A stretch of 64,000 nt of DNA from Diphasiastrum complanatum (GCA_029204225.1 CM055113.1:2004081-2068080), one strand, 5' to 3'; numbered from the stretch's first letter, positions 42,859 through 55,038 are shown. The notes: generated by a model not told the origin, from the sequence alone. Numbers and translations are program-made.

Positions 42859-43503
42859 TAATGTGAAATGGGAGAGCAAAGTTTTGATGCAATAGTTTGA
42901 AGGCGTTGAGTGGTGAATCTAAACTTGTATAATATATATGCTAAGACTTGAGAGTTGTATGTAACCTGTTCAGTGCATTATCAGTAGCCTATCATGCTAA
43001 AAAATCACTGACGATGATAATAGTGTTGAAAGGAGAAGCTTACAAACATTGTTAAGAAGGATCATGGGCAACACTCAGAGCAGGCAACATGCAATAGTCT
43101 AGTTTGTGGTGTTGTTGGAGCTGAATCCCAAAGCTTATATTTCATTCAAAGTCCAAGCACCTATTTTACTGAGTTTTTTGTGCACATTGCACAACCTACA
43201 ACCGCCATGATACAAAGATTAATATGAAGTAGGACAGTAGTGGATAGAAGCAATCACAACATCCGTAGCTCAGGTTTCTTATCTACAAACTTTGTCTAGT
43301 GATAGAAATGAGCTAAGAACGTTTCTAAGATTAAAAAAATTCACTCAACTTAATATTTCAACTGTTAGTTGAGCTGCTGGCTTGGAAAAAAGCTCAACAC
43401 ATATAGAAACTGCCATTAAATAGAGTTGAGATAATATGCCATTATCTCTATTAAAGTTATAATTTGTTCTCACAAGGTAATTGCCTACCTATAATCATGA
43501 TTT
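42859..43503. repeat. 645-bp direct repeat, copy 2
   Basis: Second copy, with small indels (for example an added GCAACATGCAATA-like stretch near 43,085). It is split from its continuation at 44,160-44,240 by the solo LTR. Confidence 0.8.
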
Positions 43504-43657
43504 GCTATAGTGTCGGTTGTAGTATGGGGTTCATCGCTGGGAGCGCAAACTCACCTTCACCTGCATAGCACACAAAGAGAGAGAAGAGAGAGAAAATGCC
43601 TAGGTTGAGAGAGGCTTTGGAGGCCCGACACCTTCCCAAAGCTATTCACACCCAACC

Positions 43658-43692
<35 letters not shown>

Positions 43693-44159
43693 GAAGTGAA
43701 ACTAGCAGAGTTTTATTAAGAAAAAGATGGAAGATACAATACAAAGAAAATGGCTCCCTCTTATAGATTTTAGAGGTGAGCCTCCTTCACTCTAATTGGC
43801 CACTTCATTGGGACAAGGATTCTAATCCAATCCCTTCAAATAAACACAACTTAAATCTAATGGTGCTAAGAAAGCACAAGGGCACTCACATGATTCACGT
43901 GACTTCTAATTTGGGCCCTTTTAGCTTTTTTATTTGCAACTTGACTTAGGGCCTCTAATGTCATTTTAGAGTTTTAAGCCCCTAGTCTCTTATTCTTAAG
44001 AATTACAACTTGCTACTTGTGCTCATTGGGTTGGGCTTATACGCACAGGATGCCAGTGCCCTCACACTTATTACTCTACTTGTATAGTATTGTGGTGGGC
44101 CCACTTGGCAAGCCTTGGCCAAATATAGTTTTGTGGTGGGACCCACTAGATGCCCAACA
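43503..44159 (-). mobile_element. Solo LTR, minus orientation
   Basis: 657 bp interrupting copy 2 of the direct repeat; copy 1 (around 42,440-42,446) gives the empty site. On the minus strand it begins TGTTGGGCATC and ends CTATAGCA. TATAAGAGG near 43,755 and AATAAA near 43,713 fit U3-R-U5 order. A (GA)n run sits at about 43,659-43,690. The flanks share only ATTT, so the duplication is not clean. Confidence 0.72.
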
Positions 44160-44356
44160 TTTGCATTGGCAATGTTCTTACAAGAAACTAGCAAAGGCAG
44201 CCATTTGTAAGCTCAATTCCATAAGAGAATGCTCATTAGCAACTTCAAGTTTCAATAGGTTTATCTTAGTAGCTACCTCAAGCCATGAGTTCTATCCATT
44301 TTTATGGAAATGTTTCTAGTGAAGTGCAAATTATCAATTCTAAAGTTTGAGAAAAA

Positions 44357-45639
44357 TCAAAATTGATTTTGACTTTGTATATGTTGTCCTCTATCCTTTG
44401 TTAATATTGGAAGTCCATTCGGTAGATTTGAATCTACTCCTCGACGGTGACGGTTTTTGAAACAGGGGCCTTGCCTTTGATGTTGATGGCCCCGCTTCGG
44501 TAGCTTGTGCATCTGTGACTTCTTCAACATCTTTCCCATGATCCAATCTTGTATCTCCTTGACCTTGATCTTGTTGGGATGGTGGGAATTGAGGTACCAC
44601 TGATATTTGAATCTGGGGGTTTGATTTGAGGACCTGAGCAGCTGCTTTTTCATAATCTTTGATTACCTCTTTTGCCTTTGCCAACACTTGAGTGTGTGGG
44701 GATGAGACGACTTGGGCAGCTGTGATTAGAATTAGATCTCCAATGGTCACAAACTAACCCTGGGAGGAAGTAGAGGCTAGGCAAGCAATAGAGGATGGGG
44801 GAATGGGAAGTGTAGAGCGAGTTGTAGCAGGAGGTGGTAGTGCAGCTGATGTTGGTTTCCTAGTACGACGACGTGACGCGGGAGGCGAGTCAGGAATAAC
44901 AACCTCGCTATGAACTCGTCGGCGACTATGTGAACTTGATGCCTGTTGGGAGGATTTGGCTGGTGTTTCTTCATAAATGGAAAGCACTATCTCAACACAA
45001 AATCCATGGATCTTGTTGTCGAGGTACGACGTAGCGATGGAGGAGAGAAGAGGTCCAACAGCAAACTATTGTTTGGTATTGTCCTTAATGGCTCTCTTCA
45101 ATTCACCAAAGACTATGTTGAACCAATTGTAGGGTTCTAACGGTCCTGATCCTAATTTGTAGTTGAATTCCACTATGCGGTGAAGGACTTGTGAAGAAAT
45201 TCTTTCCTTCCTAAGGTTGCCAGCTATCAGAAAGTTGTTCCATTGATGAGCCGTCATTTGTCCAGCAAAGCTCTAGGGTCGTATCAATGAAGGGTTTGAT
45301 GACATTCTTGGGGTGCTTGTGGTTTGGTGAAGGCTGAGTTCCTGAGGATATGCCTATGGCTGCAAAGGCGGCTTCAGTGACATGCACCTTGTGGGTAGCT
45401 GTCTGGTAGGTGATATAAATTCGAACTTCATCTCTATCCAGGTACTAAAAGCCATTGTTATGAATTGCATATTAATTTTGCTAGAAAAGACATGCTCGTG
45501 GATCCCCAAGTAGATGCTCAGTAAGGGTAATCCATTGAGCCACCATGCTTGTGCTAGGAAGTATCATGATGTTCGTTGTAGTTGGAACATCACAATGAAG
45601 GACATAACGTGGAGATTGACTGGTATCGGTAGAAGACAT
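44357..45639 (-). pseudogene. Antisense gag-like pseudogene, Pro/Ser-rich
   Basis: From ATG 45,639: MSSTDTSQSPRYVLHCDVP, a central region legible in shifting frames (TAHQWNNFLIAGNLRKE, EPYNWFNIVFGELKRAI), a Ser/Arg-rich part (SSHSRRRVHSEVVIPDSP) and a C-terminal helical stretch (VLAKAKEVIKDYEKAAAQVL) ending SNINKG. Stops include TAG 44,754-44,756; the paralogous stretch at 46,948-46,950 reads CAG. No catalytic domain. It probably belongs with the antisense gypsy integrase at 46.5-49.1 kb. Confidence 0.5.
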
Positions 45640-46480
45640 GATAGTAGAAGGCAAAAACTGAGAGTAAATGGTGCAAAATCATAAGGTTGTATGAAATTTT
45701 TGAAAAATTTTGGTCACGAGAAAATTTTGCAAGAGCTTCGCTAGCACAAGTGAGAAATGAAATCAAATTCAGCTCTTTTATAGGTGAATTTGGAGGGTCT
45801 ATTAGACAAAGTACTAGTTTGGCTAATCAGTTCTAGACAAAAAAATTTCAAGCATGTTCAGTTTTGTGAAAATAGCTTTCAAAAATTTTGGCGAAGGGTT
45901 TTGACAACTGAGGCAACCTGACAAAGGTTCTGAAAGTATGACCTTTGCCTAAGGACATCCTTCGCCTAGGTATTGTATTTAATGGAAATTTTAGGATCTG
46001 AACCTATGTCCAATCTAATTGTGGCATTCTAAATCCATCTGTCGAATCGGCGAAGGTTCATAAAGACTATAACATGCTCGACGAAGGTTTTCAAAGTGGT
46101 GAACTGCTGAACGTTCGTCTGATTTTAAAACAGGCAGTGATTGTGCAGAATAACCTTCTCCCAACTCAATATAGGTAAATCTGAGGTGGAAGTATGATCT
46201 GGAAACTCAGCAAAGGTTTCTAAGACTGTATGTACAAAATATCATCCAAAAAGTGATTTTCTATGTCATTTTTCATCAAAAATTGATTCTTCAAAATATT
46301 TTCTTTCATCTTTTTTTTATCTGATGACTTCTTTTACTTTTGCTCTTCATCATTTTTTTTTTCCTTCTTTTCCTAAAAACATATTCAGCCTAGTAGTGAA
46401 AAACAAAAAAAATTGCAAAACAATAAAAGTAAAATAACAAGGTGTTGGATCATGCTGGTTGAACTGGCTGCCAAAACTTG
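45640..46480. other. Non-coding, CGAAGGTT motif repeats
   Basis: About 840 bp without coding content. GCGAAGGTTTT-like motifs recur at about 45,890, 45,926, 46,055, 46,081 and 46,203, with inverted forms (CCTTCGCC near 45,960). Possibly an LTR or leader. Poly(T/A) tracts near 46,310-46,430. Confidence 0.4.
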
Positions 46481-46485
46481 TGTAG

Positions 46486-47004
46486 TCAGCTGCCATTCGC
46501 TAGAGTATCAAATCGTCTTCCATCCAAGTGTTCTAAAATAATTGTTCCATAGTTCAGTATTTCTTTCACTTTGTATGGTCCTTCACCTATAAACTTCAAT
46601 TTTCTTTTGATCAGTTTAGTCTTATACATCAATGCTAGATCTCCTTCCTTCAGATCTTTTTTGTATAACCAACGATCGTGCCATGCCTTGCGGCGGGCTT
46701 TCTCTGTTGCTAATGCATGAATTGCCATCAATTTGGTTAGTTTATGTAAAGCCTCATGATGCATCTGTAAGGACTTCTCAAAGGGTGCTAGACTTTGGGG
46801 CATAGCAAAAACTTCTGAGGCCCTAAGGGGGTCAGAATCATTGAACATGTCCATGAAATATTGGGTAGTCATTGAAATGGCTCCCATTTTTGGGAGTGAG
46901 GCGGCCTTGGCAGCTGTGATGGGAATTGTAGCCCCAATAGTCACATACTGTCCTTGAGAGAAAGTAGAGGCGAACGAAGCATTAGAGACAAGGGAAATAG
47001 GTAG
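46486..47004 (-). pseudogene. Gypsy integrase C-terminus fused to gag-like sequence
   Basis: Minus strand: a gag-like start (ASTFSQGQYVTIGATIPIT) paralogous to 44.75 kb, then integrase C-terminal sequence ARRKAWHDRWLYKKDLKEGD and FIGEGPYKVKEIL, the GPY/F module of Ty3/gypsy integrases, ending RRFDTLANGS. The abrupt switch at about PKMGAIS suggests a deletion that fused two parts of one element. The frame stays open into the adjoining copia LTR for about 33 codons by chance. Confidence 0.75.
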
Positions 47005-47764
47005 TGTCAAAAATGGTGAACTCCTGCAATTCTGTCGCAGCACGAACAAGACACAAGAGTCGAACGAGAACAATTTGCGATAGTCAACATGTCTTTGACT
47101 CAAAGCACGAACGATTTATGAATCAATCTTGAATCGTAAACACACCTGCAGGACCGCAAATTGCAAAAGGGGCACAGAACGAAGACAACAAAGAGAAATC
47201 CTTCGCGTTGCTAGCTGGCAACTCAACGGGCTTCATGCTTGCTTAGCTGAAACAAATAGCAATGACGGAGACTAACTAACTAGTTGATTAGCGTTAACTA
47301 GTCTTGTGATTCTACATTTAGCTATCTTGTAAACTCCACACAGTGGAGGTATAAACGATCCTCTCTGGATCATAACCAAGAAGAGAGATAGTGAATACAG
47401 AGATCTGTAAGAAACAGAAAGAGACGTAGCGAATAGAGTAAGAAAGCAAAATATCATAGTTGTGCATGAAAGTCTGGCAACAAGCAGAACACAGCGAAAG
47501 AGCAAAGAGTCAATCCGCCAACGAGCGAGACACTGACGATCTTGCTCTAAAACCAAACTGACAATATAGTCGTTCTATTTCCTATATCTATTGACCTTGT
47601 GTTGTGTCTCTTGATTGCTAGAATAAAATATGTTCTGTGATGCGTAGTCGAGTGTATGAGATCCTATAAGAGCTTCCGCATGAAAAGAAAATTCAAAGAC
47701 ACAAAATTGTTTGCGAATCAGAAGAGAGGATGAACACAAAACAAGGAAAAAAACTTCTGCCACA
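47005..47764 (+). mobile_element. Copia 5' LTR
   Basis: TGTCAAAAATGG...GCCACA, 760 bp, followed directly by a primer-binding site and gag. Same family as 56,650-57,376. It is inserted in the antisense gypsy reading frame. Confidence 0.85.
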
Positions 47765-47777
47765 TGGTATCAGAGCC
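47765..47777 (+). other. Primer-binding site of the copia element
   Basis: TGGTATCAGAGCC immediately after the LTR. Confidence 0.9.
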
Positions 47778-47849
47778 TACAGGTTATCACTACTGATATC
47801 CCAGCAGTGATTCTTGGCTACGACAATCCAGACCATAGTAGCAATTAGT

Positions 47850-48635
47850 CTTGATGGTGCAAATTACAGAATCTGAAAATTCAAAATCAAAACACTCCTG
47901 AAGGGGAAAGACATCTGGTCGGTGACCGAGCTCTCTGAGGTGCAGCCTCCAGAGGGAGACCCAAGGAGAGCTGAATGGATCAAAAAGGATGAGAGTGCAA
48001 TGGCGATCATCGTTTCGTCCATAAATGAAGATCTACTCATGCAGATTGAAGACTGTGAAAGCAACCATGTAGCATGGAAAAGATTAAAGTAGAAGTATGA
48101 AGTGAGGACTGCAGCTTTAGTCATACACCCTCACAATCATCTGCAATCCATACGGTGGGATGGCAACCAGTTAGATTAGCACGTTGAGAAGATCAGAATG
48201 ATTTTCACTCAACTCGCTGCATCAAGACAGGAGCACTAGGTCCCAGCACCACAACAGCTGATGTACTTCATGAAATCCTTACCGACGTCCTATCAGCCGC
48301 TGAGAATGCTCATACTGAGTCTACCATATATGACATTCGACAAAGTAGTCAGTCTTGTTGCTGATGAGAGATTGATGGGATACAAAGGAGAGAGAAGCAG
48401 TGATCAAGAGAAGGCTCTCTTCACGAAAGGAAAGAAGAAGAACAAAAAAAAGCCAAGATTCGAGAAGACGAAGTCCTCGAATCAACAATATTCTTCTTGC
48501 GATCACTGCCACAAACTAGGCCATACGGCCAACAAATGCTGGTTCAATCCAGCAATACCTTGCATGCACTGCAAGAAGAAAGGGCATTCTGCATACGACT
48601 GCAAATTCAACCCAAAAAGTAAAAACAAAGCCTAG
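47850..48635 (+). pseudogene. Copia gag with two zinc knuckles
   Basis: UBN2-type gag: DGANYRI near the start, GKDIWSVTELSEVQPPEGDP, EWIKKDESAMAIIVSSI, ESNHVAWKRLK, then MYFMKSLPTSYQPLRML, FDKVVSLVADERLM, and two canonical CX2CX4HX4C knuckles (CDHCHKLGHTANKC and CMHCKKKGHSAYDC). Three premature stops, all TAG: 48,090-48,092, 48,177-48,179 and 48,237-48,239. The frame stops at 48,635, and the sequence then switches to antisense gypsy integrase, so protease and pol of this element are missing. Confidence 0.88.
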
Positions 48636-48642
48636 TTGGAGT

Positions 48643-49060
48643 CTACCTAGTTGTGATCTTTTTGGCAGTTCTATATGCCCATAAGATAGATGGTAACTTT
48701 TGATCCCAATCAGAAGAATGCGTTTCCGTTACTTTATTCAGAATTTTACACAAAATTCCGTTTGCCCGTTCCGTAAGCCCATTCGCTTTAGGACGATATG
48801 GAGTGGTTTGGCGATGTGTAATGGAGAAGTATGACAACATAGCCTCAATGGTCTGATTAAGGAAATGGGTTCCCCTATTGCTAACGAGTTCTAAGGGACA
48901 TTCATAACGTGTGATAATGTTTTGGAATAAAAACTTTGCTCAGTCTTAGCATCGGTTTTAACTGTGGCTTCAGCCTCTACCATCTTCGTAGCATAGTCCA
49001 TGGCAACAAGAATGTAACGTCGACAAGTTTTATTCAATTGATGAATCAAAGTTATTAGTA
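48643..49060 (-). pseudogene. Gypsy integrase core fragment
   Basis: Minus strand: YILVAMDYATKMVEAEA-like start (first catalytic Asp region), FLNQTIEAM, then HRQTTPYRPKANGLTERANG with the catalytic Glu, and WDQKLPSILWAYRTAKK. This is a Ty3/gypsy integrase core with a frameshift near 48,850-48,900. It probably continued to the C-terminus at 46,486-47,004 before the copia LTR and gag came between them. Confidence 0.82.
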
Positions 49061-49241
49061 GAACCCACAAAAAATCTACTGACTTTCTTGAAAATTTGAG
49101 TGAAGAATCTTTTGAAAGATCACCCTTTCACACCGATCCTAAAACAGATGATTCAAATCAATGTGATCCGATTTGTGTAGAGCACAGGGGAGACTTCACC
49201 TATGAATTTAAAGGAATGCGACATTACAAATCAATTATTTT

Positions 49242-50347
49242 GTGACTATTAACCATAGTCCGATTGTGATTCAAAACCCAATTCTTGAAGTTGATGAAAT
49301 CCTAGCAAGATTTGGTATTGTATCAAGTGACAATCAGGAACGATCCATTACCAAGGATGTGAGTGTCAATACACTCATTGATATGGTGGACAGTTCTACC
49401 CAAAGTCTTGAAATGGATGATCAAAAGCTTGTCGAAGATGTGTCAGAACTAGGCCATTGATTCCCTAATGAACGTTTTGATCTCGCTAAAAGTGTTCCCA
49501 ACTTTGATGAGTTGGAGTACCATGTTGGAAAATCAGGAGCTAACCTGATCATAATACTGTGCAACCTTCATTAGTTGCTGGCGACTCCCTCTATGTTAGA
49601 CCAGAGCCTATTTACTTATTGAAAACCGATCACTACGATTGAGAGAGAGGTGATAAAGCTAATATTTTCATACGAAAATTCATGAACTTCTCTTTCCTAC
49701 ATGGCTTCTCACATTCCAAGGATTGGAAATTGTTATTTCCATTATACTTGACCAACAAAGCTTGAGATTGGTATGATAATGTTGAAGCTTTTGAAATCCA
49801 TTTTATTGATTTGTGGGATACATTGGTAAAAGCATTCTTGGATGAGTTTTCACCTAGGATGAATACAACGATTGCTTGTTACCATTTGGTAACCATCAGA
49901 CAATGTGGAGATGAGTCTGTGGGAAGATATTCTCATAGATCTAATCGGTTTGGGCAAAAGCACATATCTATCTATGCGCTTCCAATTGAATTTATATTGG
50001 ATTGCTTCATAAGTGGATTGCAAACAGAGACGCAAGTCCATGTGAGACACGGGCATCCGACTAGTTTGGATTATGCAATTAGAATTGCATCCCAACACGA
50101 AAATGCTCTGATTGATACTCGTATATCCACATTCTATACCAACCACAACCAATCTAGAAACAATCAGTTCCTAGTTGAGTCAAGCTTGGGACCAAATGTG
50201 AAATTAGGAGTGGATTATTTCCATTGTCAGAGACATCAAGTCCATTGTGTGATATCAAAAGACCATAATTTGACTGAAGGGTTGGATGCTAACACTCGAC
50301 TTGAAGATGATTGGGAATGGAAGCCAAGAGCAAAACATAAGTCTTGA
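49242..50347 (+). pseudogene. Gypsy gag, sense strand
   Basis: Retrotransposon gag domain: LLFPLYLTNKA, DWYDNVEAF, LWDTLVKAFLDEFSPRMNT, VTIRQCGDESVGRYSHRSNR, LPIEFILDCFISGLQTE and LDYAIRIASQHENAL. The last 178 codons (49,811-50,347) are open. Upstream an acidic N-terminal region starts at 49,242, with stops including a Trp codon changed to TGA in NKA-stop-DWYD. It faces away from the antisense integrase beside it, so the two belong to different insertions. No zinc knuckle is seen. Confidence 0.82.
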
Positions 50348-50760
50348 CCTAGGAGTTCATCCCGCCTCTAAGGTCGGAAGAAAGTGACTAACCCCGAACG
50401 CTACCAGTAGTATAACTTACTACTTTAGCCAGCCAGTAATTCCACAACATGAGGTAACCAACATTCTATTGGCCGGTCCAAGGGAGTAATCTGTTGCTGC
50501 TTATCTTGAAGACATGTTGATGTATGGCTTTTGGGTCAGCCTAGGATGCTATTGACTGATCCATTGGTCTTTGTGTAACCAGAAATGCTGAGTTCGAAGA
50601 ATGGGGACCATTCTTTACCCGTGAAGGTTGCCATTGTTTGCGGGGAAAAAGACCCCTTTTTCAGGTTGTTTTTGAAGGAAAATCATCGCCGGCGCTATTA
50701 CGCCAATGGGGAACTGCTCAAAACTGACGCGTAAATGGCCCATTATGGCCGGGTGCACTT
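50348..50760 (+). other. Possible gypsy pol tail, very degenerate
   Basis: Near 50,640-50,720 the plus strand reads KENHRRRYYANGELLK, loosely like the end of a gypsy integrase C-terminus. The rest is unreadable. Confidence 0.25.
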
Positions 50761-53700
50761 TTATTGAAACTCTGTCTATTTCTTAATTTATGCTAGTATT
50801 TATTTAAGAGGCCTATGCCCCTAGTTCCCGGGTTTGTCGGGGCTAGGAGGTGCCAATTCGTCTTAGAAACTAGTTAAATGGCAATTTTATTCACCGTAGG
50901 CCACTTTAGTGATTTAAAACCAAATTTGTGGCTCAGCCCTTAAGTTTGGCCCAACTGCCAAAAAGCCCCTTGGTGCCCATTCATGAAGAGGTGCACCTCT
51001 TTGGGCCTCAGCCCTCTCTAGCATTAGAAGGGGCAGCTTCTATGTACCAGCATCCATTGTTCATTGTTCATTTTAAGAGAGAGAGAGAGAGAGAGAGGAC
51101 TTGTGTGGAGAAGCTTGGAGAGAAATGGAAGGAGTAGATGCTGTTTTGCTTGGTGCCTCCCATCTCCTCCACTTCCAATTTGTGCTCAATCCCATAGAGA
51201 CTGCCGGGTGCCTTCCACTCTAAACTTTGTTCATTTTCATTGTTATTGATTTGCTTCTTATTCTTTAGCATTGTGTTTTCACCATTTCATTTGTGGATTC
51301 AGATTTGGTATTATTTGTCTTTGCTACCTTTAACCCTGTGTTTGCAGGACATTGTGAGGATTGTACTTGTATATCTTCCCTATCTCTGACATTTGCTTGC
51401 AGGCTTGTGAAAAAGTTGGAAGCTTTGTTGTCTCATTGGCAAGGATTTTAGCCTGAAAGATTGATCCTTTATTGTTATCTACTTGTTAGTAGTATTGTCA
51501 TTTCTGTGTCTGCTTGAATTTGGATTGTTTACAAGCATTAACAATTTATATGGAGAGACCTCTTTGAAAGTATTCATGAGCTCTGTGCATTGCTGTCCAG
51601 GGGGGTAGAGTATTGGCAGGTTCTTTCAATCATATCTGTCTCGGACTCTGTCCATTGTTGGGGTTAGCAAACCTGTAGAAGCCCTGTCAAACTGTGTGTG
51701 TGAAGCAGATCATAAGCCATTCTGAAACTTGGAAATCGTTGGTTTCTCAGCCTGCTTTATTTCTCGGTAGGTTGCCCTAGGTTGCCCTTTCTTCTGACCT
51801 GTGGCCTATTCTGTGCTTGTCCGCTCCCCTCCTACCAGCGACCCTTGCTGCCAACGGATTTATCTGTGACTGCATCCCAGCCTATTTCACATCCTTTTCC
51901 TTCCTGCGACCATTGAGGCCCTTGCTCTGTTTGCGGTTTTGCTCCCAACAGTCCTTACCTCTGCCACCTGCCTATTCCCTGCCCTGCGGCCTGTCTAGAG
52001 CCACGGCTGCCCAATCCTTATTCCTGTCTACGTGGAAGAGTCCTCACCTGATTAGCAGCCCACTCTTCGGACCGCGATCTGATAGCTGTGAAGGGTGCCA
52101 CTGTGGTATGCTGCTCCTTCTTACAGTTGTTGTGAACAGGCAGTTCTCGAAAGAGTTAAGTCTATCACTAGTCCTACCTCTGCTTGAAATCCACCTTGAA
52201 GACAAGTCCTGGAAGTCGTTGATGGCTGCTTTGAACGACTGTCATTACTAGAAACATCAGCCTGCTCTGAGTGGCGGATTTATGACTGAAGGGCCTGTGT
52301 GAAAGGTCTACCCACTGTTGTGTTCAGAAGAACCGTATCAAAAACCCTAAAGAAGCACCGTAATCCGCAGTGTGAATTATTCCACACAAGTCATCTGAGG
52401 GGTCAATGAGGCATACCTACTTTGAGTCATTCTGAATCTCTGTTCCATTCACTTTTACAAGCTTGTATCTCCAATGTAAAGTGTAATGGAAGGTATTGCC
52501 TTGATATGCTTACCTTTCTTGAAGGTATTATCTTTTAGTTTTCTATAAGCCCTGAACGGAAGTTCTTTAAGACTCCCTAAGGCCTAAGAGCTGAAGCTTT
52601 GTCAATCACTTGCAAGCGATGAGGTGTGTCTCATTCCATTTCCTTCTCTTGGAAGATTATGATCACAAGGAAAACTGTCTTGCTGCCTAAGCACCCGTCA
52701 AGCTATGAAGCCTTTGAATGTGAGTGTTGTCACTAGTACAGGTTTCCTTGTCAATCAGCCATACTAGCCCCAAACACTTGTTAAGTTCTTGCTGAACCTC
52801 TGAGCAAGTGAATATAGTGTTGTTCTACTCTTAACCATTGTTAGATTCTTGCTCATAAGTTGACTCCATAGCCCAATTGAGGAAAGGAGCCAATTTGACT
52901 GTTTGCTGCATCCAAAAGGGAGTTCAGCGTCTATAGTATCTTCTTGCTACTTTAACATATTTGGTGAGGACTGATAAGTAGAAGTATGGCTTTTTATAGT
53001 GAAATGGTTCTTGTCCATTTCAAAGTTCCTTAGGCTATCTGAAAATTGTCGGTAGACCGTTAGTAATTTGCCTTGCCGATTGCTCATTATTTTGTAAACT
53101 TCGACATGTGTCTTCATCGAGTTGGTTAGCTGATTTGTCCACTAAATCCTTGTCGAAGAATTCATTTGTTAAGCTAAGATCTTTACTTGGAGTAATTGGT
53201 AAGTGTATCATAGTTTCCAAAGCTAGATTTGAGGAGTGAAAAATTGCCAAAATTGGCAAATCTAGCTTAATTATGCAAAGGAAATATGTATATTGGTGGG
53301 GTCACGTGTGAATCTACTCAAGAATAGGTCTATCATGCTCATAGGATTGGTCAAGTCTTTTTGTTGATGATTCCTACATTATAGGACCAAATCCTTGAAT
53401 TGATGGAGTAGGTTGATCAACTAGCCAACAACATGGCAAAACTCAAGGGCTAGGCTAGAATGGCAAATTAGGGCAAAAGTGCTCAATCATTTTCATTATT
53501 ACATGGTGGATTTTCAACTAGCTCGAAATTGGGAAGAGCTTTTCTATGTACTATCACCTCTCCATAGTTATGCCTTACAAAAGTTTTGAGAGCTAAGTGG
53601 CTATCTCGACTTCTACCACTATGTACTTTGTTTCTTTTTGGATATAAATGAAATCTAAGTGTTCTAAGTTTTATTTGTTTTCCATAAGCCGTACTGGAGG

Positions 53701-54880
53701 TCATACCACACGTGTGGGGGATGGATCTTGATAATGAAAAAAAAGTTATGATTGCTCTTCCTTGATGTGTGTTGAATTGCCAATCTAGATCTTGATTTTT
53801 GATGTCTAGTTTGCATTCAATAGTTAATCAATCAACCAATCTCTCTTGTGAGTCATTGTTAGGCTTATTTAAGTTCCTATTGTACTTTGACAACTAACAC
53901 ACTCGTTGATAGAATATTTTTGTAAACAAACTATGGTATTTCATATATTGTTTTTTGTTACTAGGTGCAATGGAGACTGCCTTGAAATAGTAGCAATCCT
54001 GCTCCCTTGAAATTATGCTTTTTGGAAGGAAGGCTTGTTGTAAGCTGAAGCTTCTTAGAGAAAATAGTAGAGTCCAATGACATGTCATTTTCAAATTTGA
54101 ATGCTATCATTGAAGTCAATGTTAAATTCACATCCATGGTCCCCTTGACAAGCCAAAATAACATCAAGGAAAATGATTAGTATACCCTCGAAGAGTCAAT
54201 GTCAGCACAATATTTAGTTATCGCTACAGACACACACTTTAACGACATCAACACTAATACCACATTCTCATTTGATACGCAAAAAGAAAATTAAATTAAA
54301 AAAAAACTAGTGCAAGGGTCTCACTGTCATCTCTTGACTTAGATATTTCAGATGAGAAAAGCCAATGACTTTACATCTGTTTATACTTTTTTAGATTCCT
54401 CTACAAGCTCATGTTGCAATTTTTCTTGAGTGGGATCAAGTACCTTATGGAGAAATGTCATGAAATTTATACTCAGGTTGTACATTACTAGTATGTGTTT
54501 CAAATCAAATTAGCTTTTGCCATGTGTTTGTAAGCCATTGGGTTATCTCCCCAACCAAATAAAAGAGATAAAAGAATCAGTAACAAGATCATTTTGATTG
54601 GAAAATAGACTTGAAATTAAGAAAATTTGATGGAATGCACATAGGTTGTAGTATAGACTCCATTGAATTGAACAAGATAGGGACATGTGACATCGTTCAA
54701 GATGATGTTTTATTTATTTTTCCTTTTGGTTCATTATAAAAAGGGATTAAATTTTTGTTATCTTTTAGCAACACATTTAAGTTATTCGTACTATTTTGTA
54801 GTTTGTATACACATTCCATCACTAGTGGAAAATATGAAAAAATAAAATTGATTCTTTTTCTAGTGGATTTCAATTGTTGT
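50761..54880. other. 4-kb stretch without recognisable genes
   Basis: (GA)n at about 51,076-51,098. A GC-richer patch at 51,790-52,230 holds a 144-codon plus frame (51,817-52,251) of low-information Leu/Pro/Ser composition that I do not accept as a gene. Minus frames near 53,035-53,259 and 53,483-53,704 match nothing known to me. Could be LTR or UTR of the flanking gypsy, or non-repetitive host DNA. Confidence 0.4.
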
Positions 54881-54888
54881 ACACTTTC

Positions 54889-54890
54889 TG

Positions 54891-54930
<40 letters not shown>

Positions 54931-54931
54931 A
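54889..54931. repeat. (TC)n(TA)n microsatellite
   Basis: About eight TC units followed by about thirteen TA units. Confidence 0.9.
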
Positions 54932-55038
54932 TTATATTTCCATTCATGATCATATATCATTATTCCCATTTCACCTTCATGCTTATATGTTCCTTAACTT
55001 CTAAACTAGATAAGAAGGAAAACAATTAAAAAAAAGAC

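Noticed and set aside
41801-43503. The 645-bp direct repeats as an LTR pair
   Set aside because: No TG...CA ends, no PBS or PPT, and too little DNA between them.
4888-48239. TAG stops explained by stop-codon reassignment or RNA editing
   Set aside because: Other frames also carry TGA/TAA stops and frameshifts, and paired copies show TAG/CAG/CAA alternation; mutation of methylated CAG is simpler. Editing of nuclear transposon RNA is not established.
51817-52251. 144-codon plus-strand ORF
   Set aside because: Leu/Ser/Pro low-information composition, no domain, no promoter or Kozak support; kept only as a note in the unassigned stretch.
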